The translations under genes were made by a program, and so were the position numbers. 64,000 nucleotides of DNA from assembly GCF_017896165.1 (NCBI RefSeq), contig NZ_JAFCNB010000008.1, positions 62,001 through 126,000 on the forward strand, read 5' to 3'. Source of the stretch: Microbispora oryzae (GTDB lineage Bacteria > Actinomycetota > Actinomycetes > Streptosporangiales > Streptosporangiaceae). The notes beneath the pieces were generated by a model. That model saw nothing but the letters and a program-made list of their open reading frames with translations. It was not told where the DNA came from and did not search any database. Numbering within the stretch: position 1 is the first letter of the stretch; the number at the start of each line of letters is the position of its first letter. Positions 55,701 to 63,557 of the stretch are shown in pieces.

Positions 55701-56883
55701 GGCGAGCTCCGGCACGGTCGAGAGCGAGCTCACCGTCGCCGACAGTGTGATCACCGGCTACCAGTCGGGCGGCATCCTGTTCGACGGCGCCCGCGGCAAG
55801 GACGGCAGCCCGGACAACACCGTCCGGACCGGCATCCGCTACCACGGTTACGTGACCGGCTCGGTCGTCACGAGCACGCCGAACGGCCTCTTCCCCCAGG
55901 TCGGCGTCAAGTACACGAGCGGTGTGACCGGCTTCGTGAAGAACAGCCGCATCACCGGCAACTACTACTCGCCCGCGCCGGCGCAGTCGTACGGCATCCT
56001 GCTGACCGACGCAGGCACGGATGCGGCCGGAGGGCTCACCGCCTCCGGTGACGTGCTCACCGGGAACGGATTCGCTGTGTACAACGCGAACGCCGGCAAC
56101 ACCGCGGTGCGCGACGGCGCCCCCTTCACCGTGTCGGACAGCTACTTCGGCACGGGCCATGTGGTCACGGACGGCCCCCGTCCGGGCTCCGAGGCCGTCT
56201 CCGGCTCCGACAGCACGGGCAAGCCCACGGTCGTCGTCACGGGTGCGCGCCGGACGTCGCCGCGGGACGCGCCGACCGGAGCGGGTCGCGTCGACGACCA
56301 GGCGCCGACAGCCGAACTGGCCGACCCGGGAAGCGGATCGGAGCTCCAGGTTGGATCGGAGGTGCGTCCGCTGATCCGGGCCGGCGACGACTTCGCCGTC
56401 CAGTCGGCGACCCTGCTCGTCAACGGCGAGAAGGCCGGCACTGTCACCACCGCGCCGTACCAGTTCAGCTGGACGCCGAGCTCGAAGTCGGGCAAGCACG
56501 TCACGTTCCAGGCACTGGTCGTCGACTCGTCCGGGAACGCGACCCGCTCGAAGGCGGTGAGCTACACGGTGGCCCCCGCGCCCCCGGCCCCGACGATCAA
56601 GATCGGCAAGGTGGAGACCAACGCCAAGACCGGCACGGCCACGATCAACGCCACCGTGAACACGGCCGGAACGGTCACCCTGTCCGGCGACAAGGTGACC
56701 CCGGCCACCTACCAGGTGCGCGAAGGGTGCTCTTTCACGATGACCGTGACCGCCGCGCCCGCGTACCTCGAAACCCTGACCAAGACGGGCAAGCTCCCCG
56801 TCGATGTCACGATCATGTTCAAGACCGCGAACGGTCAGAGCGTGAGCCAGTCGCTCAATGTGACGCTGACCAAGAAGAAGTGA
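52738..56883 (+). CDS. Giant secreted protein: alpha/beta hydrolase, beta-helix and Ig-like domains
   Basis: This 1381-residue secreted protein has a signal peptide (VLLRVIAASLTVPVALTALT, cleavage near TAATT), a Pro/Thr linker, an alpha/beta hydrolase domain (about 95-430: LIVLVHGNHGSCD and lipase box GHSRGG with Ser240), a beta-rich middle (about 560-800), a right-handed beta-helix (about 815-1160: FTSVQAAVDYAAPWDTIVVC, NGLTINKPLKIKGAGS), an Ig-like segment (about 1180-1280) and a final beta domain. I do not know a characterised enzyme with this order. Esterase activity on a complex polysaccharide is a reasonable inference. GTG 52738 with GGGAGAG upstream is preferred. Confidence 0.8.
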   Translation: MKVPTRRSARVLLRVIAASLTVPVALTALTATSPATAATTKAPAPKPTPTTPATPSAALPDPTARGPFGQQVIEEAKFGLATIEEPNSDGAAPTAGTAQAPEQVEIRGQLYMPDWSRRTKPSPLIVLVHGNHGSCDAGQDSAHATCSQFKHNEDGYAYLAENLATWGYTTFSVSQDQLMMRQDNNKGKGMHNRRMLIAATLDAISAANRPKGLPVDDHTTIGTTLSGHLDMSRIGLMGHSRGGDAVANFLDYNRIRTDGPRYPIRGVISLAPVDYERKAPYGMPFMAILPMCDGDVSNLQGARLFERSQYVNPADPFPRIQVEHLGAIHNWYNTVWYADGGADGQGNNDAACGNSAPFATNNIHPHNLRLSGAASYTDPNQNYVVDNSDPLNPAVNTKISGDAARMGDQEKLGLATMAAFLRRYVGGEGAFQPYMTGQLSNTSTGLQVPPAACPTSPSGTAIPCNQRVNTSYFAAPQERVDVIRPEVKNPLTLNALGGSLSGSGFADPYAQAAGVTPKPASTAGGFDWCNPEPQDFAPSQLGKSGLPAAAKPCPIPAAGALGGQNGTRENSPINHSYGRQLTLAWDQGSAATLTAQIPAASKDMRGLNALALDAAVNFFDTRNPGADNRGDSTKDTTVNGTPDNPAWPNERPTSYDPASTTQHFVIALSDTAGHEGTADAGDPRWGNALHMSTGTNTPNTHIVLDQIRVPLSEFAAQGVDVGSLSKLEFRFGVGDMPKSGSIEMADVRFQESEAGSKLLSDGDKANGAGYGRSALGGPDPATYLAGYDNTPGDVKLNDVVANPQGNTTWTVDDDRKQCPDAQFTSVQAAVDYAAPWDTIVVCEGVYQESSTPLNSASNPVQTGARNGLTINKPLKIKGAGSDKVIIEPDQSLGTLAGDQPYLRDGGGNVITVSRQSLGSTDTNELFVDISGVTVTSGKVWAEAGIAYFGAAGRVADSVVGPMKVAADAQELAAHPHGWGVVKTGVIQGASSGTVESELTVADSVITGYQSGGILFDGARGKDGSPDNTVRTGIRYHGYVTGSVVTSTPNGLFPQVGVKYTSGVTGFVKNSRITGNYYSPAPAQSYGILLTDAGTDAAGGLTASGDVLTGNGFAVYNANAGNTAVRDGAPFTVSDSYFGTGHVVTDGPRPGSEAVSGSDSTGKPTVVVTGARRTSPRDAPTGAGRVDDQAPTAELADPGSGSELQVGSEVRPLIRAGDDFAVQSATLLVNGEKAGTVTTAPYQFSWTPSSKSGKHVTFQALVVDSSGNATRSKAVSYTVAPAPPAPTIKIGKVETNAKTGTATINATVNTAGTVTLSGDKVTPATYQVREGCSFTMTVTAAPAYLETLTKTGKLPVDVTIMFKTANGQSVSQSLNVTLTKKK

Positions 56884-56910
56884 TGCGATAGTTCTCGCAC
56901 TCACCCGGAA

Positions 56911-56936
56911 GGGCCTTCCGCAAGGGGGGCCCTTCC
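56911..56936 (+). terminator. Hairpin terminator followed by a 14-G tract
   Basis: GGAAGGGCC and GGCCCTTCC pair shortly after the hydrolase stop. A run of 14 G follows at 56944-56957, just before the convergent gene ends. Confidence 0.6.
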
Positions 56937-56965
56937 GCTGTGCGGGGGGGGGGGGGGTGATCCGG

Positions 56966-57796
56966 TCAGCTCTCGCGGTCGAGGAAGTCGACGGTGACCG
57001 CCGCGAAGAGCGGGGACCTGAAGATGTCGTAGTGGGTGAGACCGGGCAGGATCGCGAGCGCGTGACCGCCCTTGGGCCGGCCGTCGCCCTGCCAGCCACC
57101 GTCGCGCAGCCCGCCGTCGAGGAGTTTGAAGACCTCGATGTAGTGGCTCGGCGGCGCCATGTCGGCGTCGGCGGCGACCACGAGCGTCGGCATCCGCAGC
57201 CCGCGCACCTCTTCCGTGAAGTCGAAGTCCTCCGCCATCGCCGCACCGATCTTGTCGAGCAGCTTCGGGAAGTCCTCAGGACGGGGCGCCACCCGCTGGT
57301 AGAGCTCGTACATCGGGGTGTCCTTCATGAACTCGGCGGCCGCCGCGCTCACCTGGCCCTGCTGCTGGAGCAGCTCCGGATAGACGGCGTCGCGCCTGAT
57401 GTTCGCCGACGCCGCGACCAGGCGGCCCACCTTCTCCGGGTGCCTGAACGCGACCTGCAGCGCCACCCCGCCGCCGAGGGAGTAGCCGACCACGTCCGGC
57501 TCGCGCAGGCCGAGGTGGTCGATGAGCGCGGCCACGTCGTCGGCCATCAGCCGGTAATCGAGCGGCCGGTCGATGTCGGCGGTCCGGCCGTGCCCCTGCA
57601 GGTCGACGGCGATGACCTGGTGGTGGTCGGTCAGGGCGGGCAGGATCGGCCCGAACATCTCCCCCGAGCCGAGACCCCCGTGCAGGAGGATCATCGGGCG
57701 CCCGTCCCCGTACGTCTCGTAGTAAAGGTTGATTCCGTTGACCTCGGCGTACTGGCCGGAGGCGGCGCTTTCGGCGGTCCAGGTCGTGGCGGTCAT
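56966..57796 (-). CDS. Alpha/beta hydrolase (perhydrolase/dehalogenase-like)
   Basis: This 276-residue single-domain alpha/beta hydrolase has an oxyanion motif LLHGGLGSGEMF, nucleophile elbow VVGYSLGGGVAL (Ser near 107), acid Asp in LVVAADADMAPP and His in LPGLTHYDIF. No signal peptide. Substrate unknown. It is convergent with the giant secreted hydrolase and separated from it by a hairpin and the G tract; it is divergent from the ECF sigma gene. Confidence 0.88.
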   Translation of the reverse strand: MTATTWTAESAASGQYAEVNGINLYYETYGDGRPMILLHGGLGSGEMFGPILPALTDHHQVIAVDLQGHGRTADIDRPLDYRLMADDVAALIDHLGLREPDVVGYSLGGGVALQVAFRHPEKVGRLVAASANIRRDAVYPELLQQQGQVSAAAAEFMKDTPMYELYQRVAPRPEDFPKLLDKIGAAMAEDFDFTEEVRGLRMPTLVVAADADMAPPSHYIEVFKLLDGGLRDGGWQGDGRPKGGHALAILPGLTHYDIFRSPLFAAVTVDFLDRES

Positions 57797-57984
57797 GATG
57801 TGTCCCTTCCGTGCTTCCAGTCGATGCTTCCAGCCGACGCTCTCGGCCGGCGTGATGACGGTGTAGACGAGGCGGTCACCGGAAACTCATCGCCGGCGGC
57901 GAAAGAATCTTCCGGCGCTCCCGAAGGAGATCCGCGTCACCGCTCCCCGCGAAAATGTCGTAGCCGGCCGCTAGGTTCGTCAGG

Positions 57985-58962
57985 GTGAGCGATGTGGCGA
58001 CCAACGCACCGATCGAGTCGCGGCTGGAAGCGTACCGGCCCGAGCTGACCGGCTACTGCTACCGGATGCTGGGGTCCGTCTTCGAGGCCGAAGACGCCGT
58101 ACAGGACACCTTCGTCCGCGCCTGGCGTGGTTTTGACCGGTTCGAAGGGCGCGCGGCGCTGCGGACCTGGCTGTACCGGATCGCGACGAACGTCTGTCTC
58201 GACATGCTCTCCAGCGCCCAACGGAAAGTCCGGCCCATGGATCTCGGCCCGGCAGGGTCCGGCCGCGCCACCGACCCGGGCGAGCCGCGTCCCGACCAGA
58301 TCTGGGTGGGCCCGGCGCCGGACGGCCGGGTACTGCCCGAGGCCGCCGATCCGGCCGACGTGGTCGCCGGACGCGAGTCGATCCGGCTGGCGTTCGTCGC
58401 CGCGCTGCAACACCTGCCGCCGCGGCAGCGGGCCGTGCTGATCCTGCGGGAGGTGCTGGCCATGTCGGCCCAGGAGGTGGCCGACCTGCTCGGCACCTCG
58501 GTGGCCAGCGTCAACAGCGCCCTCCAGCGGGCCCGGGCCACCATCGCGGCCGCCGACACCGCCGCCGACGTGCGCGCGCCGCTGGACGCCGAGCAGAACG
58601 CGCTTCTCGCGCGTTATGTGAAGGCGTTCGAAGACTACGACCTCACGGCGCTGACCGCGCTGCTGCGTCACGACGCGACGCTGTCGATGCCGCCGCTGCC
58701 GCTGTGGCTGCGCGGCCACGACGACATCACCTCCTGGATGGCCGGCACGGGCAGCGGCTGCCGCGGCTCGCGCCTGGTGCCGGTGACGGCCAACGGCATG
58801 CCGGCGTTCGGCCAGTATCGGCCCAGCCTCAGCGGTTCCGGCCACGACCCGTGGGCGCTGATCGTCCTGGAGATCTCAGCCGGGCGAATCGGGGCCGTGA
58901 ACAACTTCCTCGACACCGCCCGTCTCTTCCCGCTGTTCGGACTGCCGTCCCACCTGGAGTAG
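57985..58962 (+). CDS. ECF sigma factor with C-terminal SnoaL-like domain (SigG type)
   Basis: This 325-residue protein has sigma region 2 (YCYRMLGSVFEAEDAVQDTF; TWLYRIATNVCLDML), a 50-residue spacer, region 4 (LPPRQRAVLILREVLAMSAQ; LLGTSVASVNSALQRAR) and a SnoaL-like NTF2 fold domain (about 205-315). Such fused ECF factors do not have a classic anti-sigma; the C-terminal domain controls activity. GTG 57985 has a weak AGG ribosome site. The divergent alpha/beta hydrolase is a candidate target. A STAS gene on the other strand overlaps its 3' end by 87 bases. Confidence 0.9.
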   Translation: MSDVATNAPIESRLEAYRPELTGYCYRMLGSVFEAEDAVQDTFVRAWRGFDRFEGRAALRTWLYRIATNVCLDMLSSAQRKVRPMDLGPAGSGRATDPGEPRPDQIWVGPAPDGRVLPEAADPADVVAGRESIRLAFVAALQHLPPRQRAVLILREVLAMSAQEVADLLGTSVASVNSALQRARATIAAADTAADVRAPLDAEQNALLARYVKAFEDYDLTALTALLRHDATLSMPPLPLWLRGHDDITSWMAGTGSGCRGSRLVPVTANGMPAFGQYRPSLSGSGHDPWALIVLEISAGRIGAVNNFLDTARLFPLFGLPSHLE

Positions 58963-59235
58963 CACGCCGGTCAATCCGAGCAGGCGCACAAGCTCGCGCA
59001 GGTCGGGGCCGGCGCCGCTGACCACCAGACTCCAACCGTGCCGCCGCGCGGTCAGGCTGAGTCTGGCCAGCGCCTCGACCGTCACCACGCCGGGACGGGC
59101 CACCTCGGCCACGTCGCAGATCACCACGCCGCCGCCGCGGCCGCGCACCAGCGCGGCGAGGTCGGCGCACAGGGCCGGGATGTCCGCACGCGCGGGCTCC
59201 GGGCCGACGGTGAAGAAGATCGCAGAATCCGTCAT
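58876..59235 (-). CDS. STAS-domain protein (anti-sigma factor antagonist-like)
   Basis: This protein of about 119 residues has a STAS-like fold (VVICDVAEVARPGVVTVEAL; WSLVVSGAGPDLRELVRLLG). The usual phosphorylatable serine after the D-V motif is replaced by Pro-Gly here, so switching by phosphorylation is uncertain. ATG 59235 starts at the expected first strand; ATG 59268 is an in-frame alternative. Convergent overlap with the ECF sigma gene could cause antisense interference. Confidence 0.7.
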   Translation of the reverse strand: MTDSAIFFTVGPEPARADIPALCADLAALVRGRGGGVVICDVAEVARPGVVTVEALARLSLTARRHGWSLVVSGAGPDLRELVRLLGLTGVLLQVGRQSEQREETGGVEEVVHGPDSPG

Positions 59236-59378
59236 GCGGATAGGACCGTCCGCGTCGCGGAAACTCATCGGATGACATGAAAGTCCCCGGCCGGGCGCCC
59301 GTCGATTACGGCCCAAGCGGAAATCCATAAATCCACATGAGCGCCGGACCTGTCAAATATTGAACAACAGGCGAAGCC

Positions 59379-59408
59379 TTGACCGGTTCCGACTCCGCGT
59401 GGTCAAAT
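59379..59408 (+). promoter_or_regulatory. Possible promoter of the ATP-grasp operon
   Basis: TTGACC (59379-59384) and TCAAAT (59403-59408) are separated by 18 bases, 105 bases upstream of the first gene. Similarity to a vegetative actinomycete promoter is moderate. Confidence 0.4.
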
Positions 59409-59422
59409 CAGCTGAGATTCGA

Positions 59423-59458
59423 GCTACCCAGCGGGGTCCGTTCATTGTGATGGGTAGC
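59423..59458. promoter_or_regulatory. Inverted repeat GCTACCCA-N20-TGGGTAGC
   Basis: Perfect 8-bp arms at 59423-59430 and 59451-59458, just downstream of the possible promoter and 55 bases before the operon start codon. Arm centres are 28 bp apart, nearly three helical turns, as expected for a repressor binding two half-sites or for an RNA stem in the leader. Confidence 0.6.
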
Positions 59459-59513
59459 GGCCGCGATGCAGAGCCTACGAGCGTAATCACATGCTTGAAA
59501 GAGTAGGTCTACC

Positions 59514-60773
59514 ATGTCGTTCACTGTCTCGGGTGGGGCCGTCGCGATCGTCGATTCCTACTCGACCGGTAGCGTTCTTGGGCGGGAGCTGAGTCAGCGG
59601 GGGGTGCGCTGCGTACACGTGCGGAGCACGACCGAAATACCTCTCTTCTTCAGCCGGACGTTCCGGCCGGAGAACTATGTGATTGACATCGACTCCCGTC
59701 ATACGGATCTGCGCCTGGTGGTGGAACAGCTCGCCGCCCTGGATGTGCGGCACGTGATCTCGGGCTCGGAGGCCGGGGTGATCTGCGCGGACATCCTCAG
59801 CGATCGGCTCGGCCTCGACGGCAACGACATCGCGCTGGTCAACACCCGGCGGGACAAGTCCGAGATGGCACGGGTCGTACGGGCCGCCGGCCTGGCGACT
59901 CCGCTCGGAGAGGAATTCGGGACAGTCGACGCCGCCGTGTCCTGGTACCGGGAAACGCTAGGCGGAGAGGCGGTGGTCAAGCCGGTCGACAGCGCGGGTT
60001 CGGATCAGGTTCGCTTCTGCGGAAACGCGGCGGAAGTACGCGAGGCCTGCGCGCTGATTCTGGCCGGACGCAATATATACGACACACCGAATCGCACGGT
60101 TCTGGTCCAGGAGAGATTGTTCGGCACGGAGTTCTACATCAATTCGGTGTCCGAATCGGGTGTTCACCGGATGGCCGAGATCTGGCGATATACCAAGCGC
60201 CTTGGTCCGGCCGGCACTCCCGTCTATGACTATGAGGAGCCGGTGGATCTCTCCTCGCCCGAGGCGGCCGTGCTGCGCGAGTTCGTGTGCGAGGTTCTCG
60301 ACGCGCTGGGAGTGCGTTATTACGCGGCGCACACCGAGGTCATGTTGACCGAGCGCGGGCCGGTCCTCATCGAGTGCGGCGTGCGACTGGGCGGAGGGAC
60401 GATCCCGGACACCGTCGAGAAGCTGACCGGCATGTCCCAAACGGCGTTGCTGGCCCGCATTCTGCTGTCCCCCGGCTCACTGACGGAATTCGACGAACGA
60501 CAGGTTGTCATCGACGCGGCGGTCAGGAACGTCGCGCTCATCAATCCGGCTCCAATCACGGAGCAGGCCGGCGACTGGGCGGATCGCATCGCCGAGCTTC
60601 CCACGGCGGTCGGGGTCGCCGGAGTCCCGGCGTCGGGCGAACCCCTGCCCCAGACGGTGGATCTGGTCACCTCACCGGGATTCGTATATCTGGCGTCCTC
60701 GGACCCGCTTGAGGTGCTGAGGGACTACCGGCGTCTGCGAGACCTCGAGGTGAACGGTCTGTACGGTCGCTGA
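59514..60773 (+). CDS. ATP-grasp ligase, first gene of a putative biosynthetic operon
   Basis: This 419-residue ATP-grasp enzyme should couple a carboxylate to an amine or other nucleophile through an acyl phosphate. Features are the N-terminal Rossmann-like part (VAIVDSYSTGSVLGRELSQR), lysine and loop GGEAVVKPVDSAGSDQVRFC (about 148-167), VLVQERLFGTEFYINSVS and metal site VLIECGVRLGGGTIPD (Glu287). The second metal ligand, normally Asn in ExN, is not obvious, which is unusual. The substrate cannot be named. Start ATG 59514 has only a weak AGG site. The next gene begins 74 bases on. Confidence 0.85.
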   Translation: MSFTVSGGAVAIVDSYSTGSVLGRELSQRGVRCVHVRSTTEIPLFFSRTFRPENYVIDIDSRHTDLRLVVEQLAALDVRHVISGSEAGVICADILSDRLGLDGNDIALVNTRRDKSEMARVVRAAGLATPLGEEFGTVDAAVSWYRETLGGEAVVKPVDSAGSDQVRFCGNAAEVREACALILAGRNIYDTPNRTVLVQERLFGTEFYINSVSESGVHRMAEIWRYTKRLGPAGTPVYDYEEPVDLSSPEAAVLREFVCEVLDALGVRYYAAHTEVMLTERGPVLIECGVRLGGGTIPDTVEKLTGMSQTALLARILLSPGSLTEFDERQVVIDAAVRNVALINPAPITEQAGDWADRIAELPTAVGVAGVPASGEPLPQTVDLVTSPGFVYLASSDPLEVLRDYRRLRDLEVNGLYGR

Positions 60774-60847
60774 CCCGCCCCGGCTGGTTCAGGCGTCCCT
60801 TCAGCCGCCGCCGGTGTGGATCTTCTCAATCCTTGTGGAGTAACCGC

Positions 60848-61810
60848 ATGTCTGCGTATCCCCCTGCGTCGCGCGAAAACCTGATCGGCTTTCCCGCGAA
60901 CGGGCCGCTCATCCTGGACGTCACGCTCCGCGACGGCGGCTATGTGAACAAGCACAGCTGGACGCTCGCCGAGGCGGTCTCGATCGTGCGGGCCGTCGAC
61001 GCCGCGCGTGTCCCCTATGTCGAGGTCGGCTATCTGGGCGCGGCCAACGGAGGCCGGCTGGCCCCGTCCAGCCGCTGTGAGCCCGACTACCTCGGCGCGC
61101 TGCGCGCCGAGGTCGCCCACACGCGCCTGGCGGTCATGGTGCGTCCCCCACAGGTGTCGCCCGAGCGGATCGTCGATCTGCGCGAGCACGGCGTCGAGAT
61201 GCTCAGGATCGTCGTCCCGGGCGGCGATGTGACCGGGGTCCGGCACTACTTCGAGGCCGCGAGGGAGGCGGGCCTCGCGGTGGTGGCGAACCTCACCCAC
61301 ATCAGCAGGGTACGGCCGGAGGAGCTGGCCGAGCGCGCCCGCCTGTGCGCGGAGGCCGGCGCGGAGCTGGTGTACCTGGCCGACTCCAACGGCAGCCTCT
61401 ATCCCTCCGACGTCAAGGAGCGGGTCGAGAAGACCGCGGCGGGCTGCCCGGTGCCGCTCGGCTTCCATCCCCACAACAACCTCGGCCTGGCGTTCATCAA
61501 CTCCTGCGTCGCCGTCGACGCCGGGGTGAGCGCCGTCGACGCCTCCATCGGAGGCATCGGCAAGGGGGGCGGCAACCTGCCCCTTGAACTGGTCGTCGGC
61601 CATTACGTCCGCCAGGCCGGCGCCGACTATCGGGTGGAGCCCCTGCTGCAGGAGCGCAGCACCTACTCCGCCCGGCTGCGGATGCTCTCCGACGGGACCT
61701 CGCACTCGCTCGTGGCCGGGCTCCTCGACGTCAGCCTCGATCAGGCGGGCGCGCTCGAGGAGCAGGCCGCCCTCAACGGCTACGACGCCGTGCTGCGCAG
61801 CGGCATCTGA
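60848..61810 (+). CDS. HMGL-like aldolase (DRE-TIM type)
   Basis: This 320-residue TIM-barrel enzyme has the pyruvate/acyl-CoA aldolase-lyase signature [12 protein letters not shown] (Arg28-Asp29-Gly30), [27 protein letters not shown] and metal histidines in [12 protein letters not shown]. It is closest in layout to 4-hydroxy-2-oxovalerate aldolases and HMG-CoA lyase-like enzymes; isopropylmalate-type condensation is an alternative. In this operon it may make or split a 2-oxo acid that the aminotransferase then uses. ATG 60848 follows GGAG. Confidence 0.88.
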   Translation: MSAYPPASRENLIGFPANGPLILDVTLRDGGYVNKHSWTLAEAVSIVRAVDAARVPYVEVGYLGAANGGRLAPSSRCEPDYLGALRAEVAHTRLAVMVRPPQVSPERIVDLREHGVEMLRIVVPGGDVTGVRHYFEAAREAGLAVVANLTHISRVRPEELAERARLCAEAGAELVYLADSNGSLYPSDVKERVEKTAAGCPVPLGFHPHNNLGLAFINSCVAVDAGVSAVDASIGGIGKGGGNLPLELVVGHYVRQAGADYRVEPLLQERSTYSARLRMLSDGTSHSLVAGLLDVSLDQAGALEEQAALNGYDAVLRSGI

Positions 61811-61875
61811 GAGGCCCGAGGCGGCACCCCCAAGATCTCCCCTCCGCTGGACACCCCGACAGAGAAGGAAGCTTC

Positions 61876-62637
61876 ATGGCTGATTTCATCGCCACGCTCG
61901 ACTCGATGATCTACGAGCGGCGGAAGATGACGAGCCCGCTCTACCAGACGATTCTGGCGGGCAAGGCGACGCGGCGCCTGCTGCAGGCGTTCGTGCTGCA
62001 CCGCTGGCCGATCAAGAGCGTGTGGACCCGTCACATCCTTGGCATCGCCTCCAACATCGACGACTACGACCTGCGCAAACTGCTGGTGGAGAACATCTAC
62101 GAGGAGGAGACCGGCACGCTGTCGCAGTCGCAGCGGCACCTGCAGACCTTCGCCGATTTCGGCGCCCGGGTCGGAGTGACGCCCGAGCAGCTGGAGAACG
62201 CGCCGATCGCCCCGGAGACCGCCGCCGTCATCGCGCACAACGTGGCCGCCTGCAACAGCGGCAAACTGCACTTCACCGCCGGAGCGGCGTCGGTGCTCCT
62301 GCTCATGGAGGGCCAGCCGCCCATCGTCAACAACGGCGGCGAGAGCATGCTGTCGGTCATGCGGGACGTCTACGGGCTGCCGCGGGAGGGATACGAGTTC
62401 TTCGTCCACCACGCGTCCGCCGAGTCGGAGTCGGAGGCGGTCAGCGAGCTGGAGGACGAGCACGCGGCGGCCGCCCGCGAGCTGCTGCGGCGCTACTGCT
62501 CGACCGATCTGCTGCGGGCGCAGGCCGTCGACGCCCTGGCGACAGCGCTGGAGCTGCGGCACCGCCACTTCGACATGATCCTGGCGACCGGCTACGACGC
62601 CTCCGAGCCGGTGTTCCGGTACGGGGCCGGCGCGTGA
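61876..62637 (+). CDS. Heme-oxygenase-like di-iron oxidase (HDO/TenA-PqqC fold)
   Basis: This 253-residue all-helical protein has the iron-containing redox enzyme (HDO) pattern seen in UndA, BesC and SznF-type enzymes. Candidate ligands are Glu76-78 (NIYEEETG), His88, Glu145 (LLLMEGQPP), His178/179 with Glu183 ([11 protein letters not shown]). HDOs cleave C-C bonds or hydroxylate N atoms of amino-acid-like substrates. The last histidine of the HxxxDxxH box is not obvious, so metal occupancy needs testing. It starts after AAGGA and overlaps the aminotransferase gene by 4 bases. Confidence 0.82.
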   Translation: MADFIATLDSMIYERRKMTSPLYQTILAGKATRRLLQAFVLHRWPIKSVWTRHILGIASNIDDYDLRKLLVENIYEEETGTLSQSQRHLQTFADFGARVGVTPEQLENAPIAPETAAVIAHNVAACNSGKLHFTAGAASVLLLMEGQPPIVNNGGESMLSVMRDVYGLPREGYEFFVHHASAESESEAVSELEDEHAAAARELLRRYCSTDLLRAQAVDALATALELRHRHFDMILATGYDASEPVFRYGAGA

Positions 62638-63557
62638 GCGTCGGTTACAGCGTCGTCTATCACGACGGGCACTACGTGCCCTCCGCGGCGGCCGTGCTGC
62701 CGGTGGGCTCCATCGCCCTGCGGTACGCGGTGTCGGTCTTCGAGGGCGTCCGGCTCTACGCCGGCGCCCACGGGGCCGTCACCGCGTGGCTGCTCGACCA
62801 GCACCTGGAACGGCTGCGCAACTCGTGCCGGATCATGGGGCTGGACGACGACGAGTGCGCCGAGGTCCCGCGGATCCTCCGCCATCTGGTGGAGGTCAAC
62901 GAGGTCACCGGAGACAGCTACGTCCGGATCGCGGTGAGCGCCGGGAACGCCGGCGGGATCGACGCGGCCGCCGAGCCGGTGCTGACCGTCACCGTGACAC
63001 CGTCCGGCCGCAAGCGCTGGCTGGCCGACGACACCGGGATGCGCCTCACGATCAGCGGGTGGAGCCGTCCCGGCCCGGCGACGTTCCCGAACGAGGCCAA
63101 GAACATCTCGGCGTACGCCGGTCCGCGCCTGGCGCTCGCCGAGGCCCGGCGGGACGGCTACGACAACTGCCTGCTCCTGACCGTGGACGGGCTGGTCAGC
63201 GAGGCGCCGACGGCCACGGTCTTCCTGGTGGAGGGCGACCGTCTGGTCACGCCGCGGCTCGCCGACGCCGTCCTGCCCAGCGTGACCCGCGCGTGGGTGC
63301 TGGCGACGGCGGCGGACCTCGGGCTGAGCGCGGCCGAGGAGGCGGTGACCCCCGACCGGGTACGCGCCGCGGACGAGGTGTTCCTGTGCGGCACCGGCAT
63401 CGAGTTCGGGCCGGTCCGGGAGGTCGACGGCGCGGCGGTCGGGTCCTGGCCGCGGCGGCCGGTGACCGCGCGGCTGGTCGAGGAGCACTTCGCCCAGGCG
63501 CGCGGCCACAAACCCGCCACCCACGTCGTCCTCGGCCTGGAAGGAGTGCATCGGTGA
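62634..63557 (+). CDS. Class IV PLP-dependent aminotransferase (branched-chain type)
   Basis: This 307-residue enzyme has the BCAT/DAAT fold. Motifs are [12 protein letters not shown] (N-terminal), Lys156 as PLP Schiff-base residue in [30 protein letters not shown] with [14 protein letters not shown], and [10 protein letters not shown]. It transfers an amino group between glutamate and a 2-oxo acid, or acts as a lyase. GTG 62634 overlaps the HDO stop. The operon order suggests that it aminates a product of the aldolase or prepares the HDO substrate. Confidence 0.92.
   Translation: MSVGYSVVYHDGHYVPSAAAVLPVGSIALRYAVSVFEGVRLYAGAHGAVTAWLLDQHLERLRNSCRIMGLDDDECAEVPRILRHLVEVNEVTGDSYVRIAVSAGNAGGIDAAAEPVLTVTVTPSGRKRWLADDTGMRLTISGWSRPGPATFPNEAKNISAYAGPRLALAEARRDGYDNCLLLTVDGLVSEAPTATVFLVEGDRLVTPRLADAVLPSVTRAWVLATAADLGLSAAEEAVTPDRVRAADEVFLCGTGIEFGPVREVDGAAVGSWPRRPVTARLVEEHFAQARGHKPATHVVLGLEGVHR

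Noticed and set aside
53542..57246. 1234-codon minus-strand open frame
   Set aside because: It runs antisense through the secreted hydrolase gene and the G tract and consists of Arg/Val/Gly-rich shadow translation.
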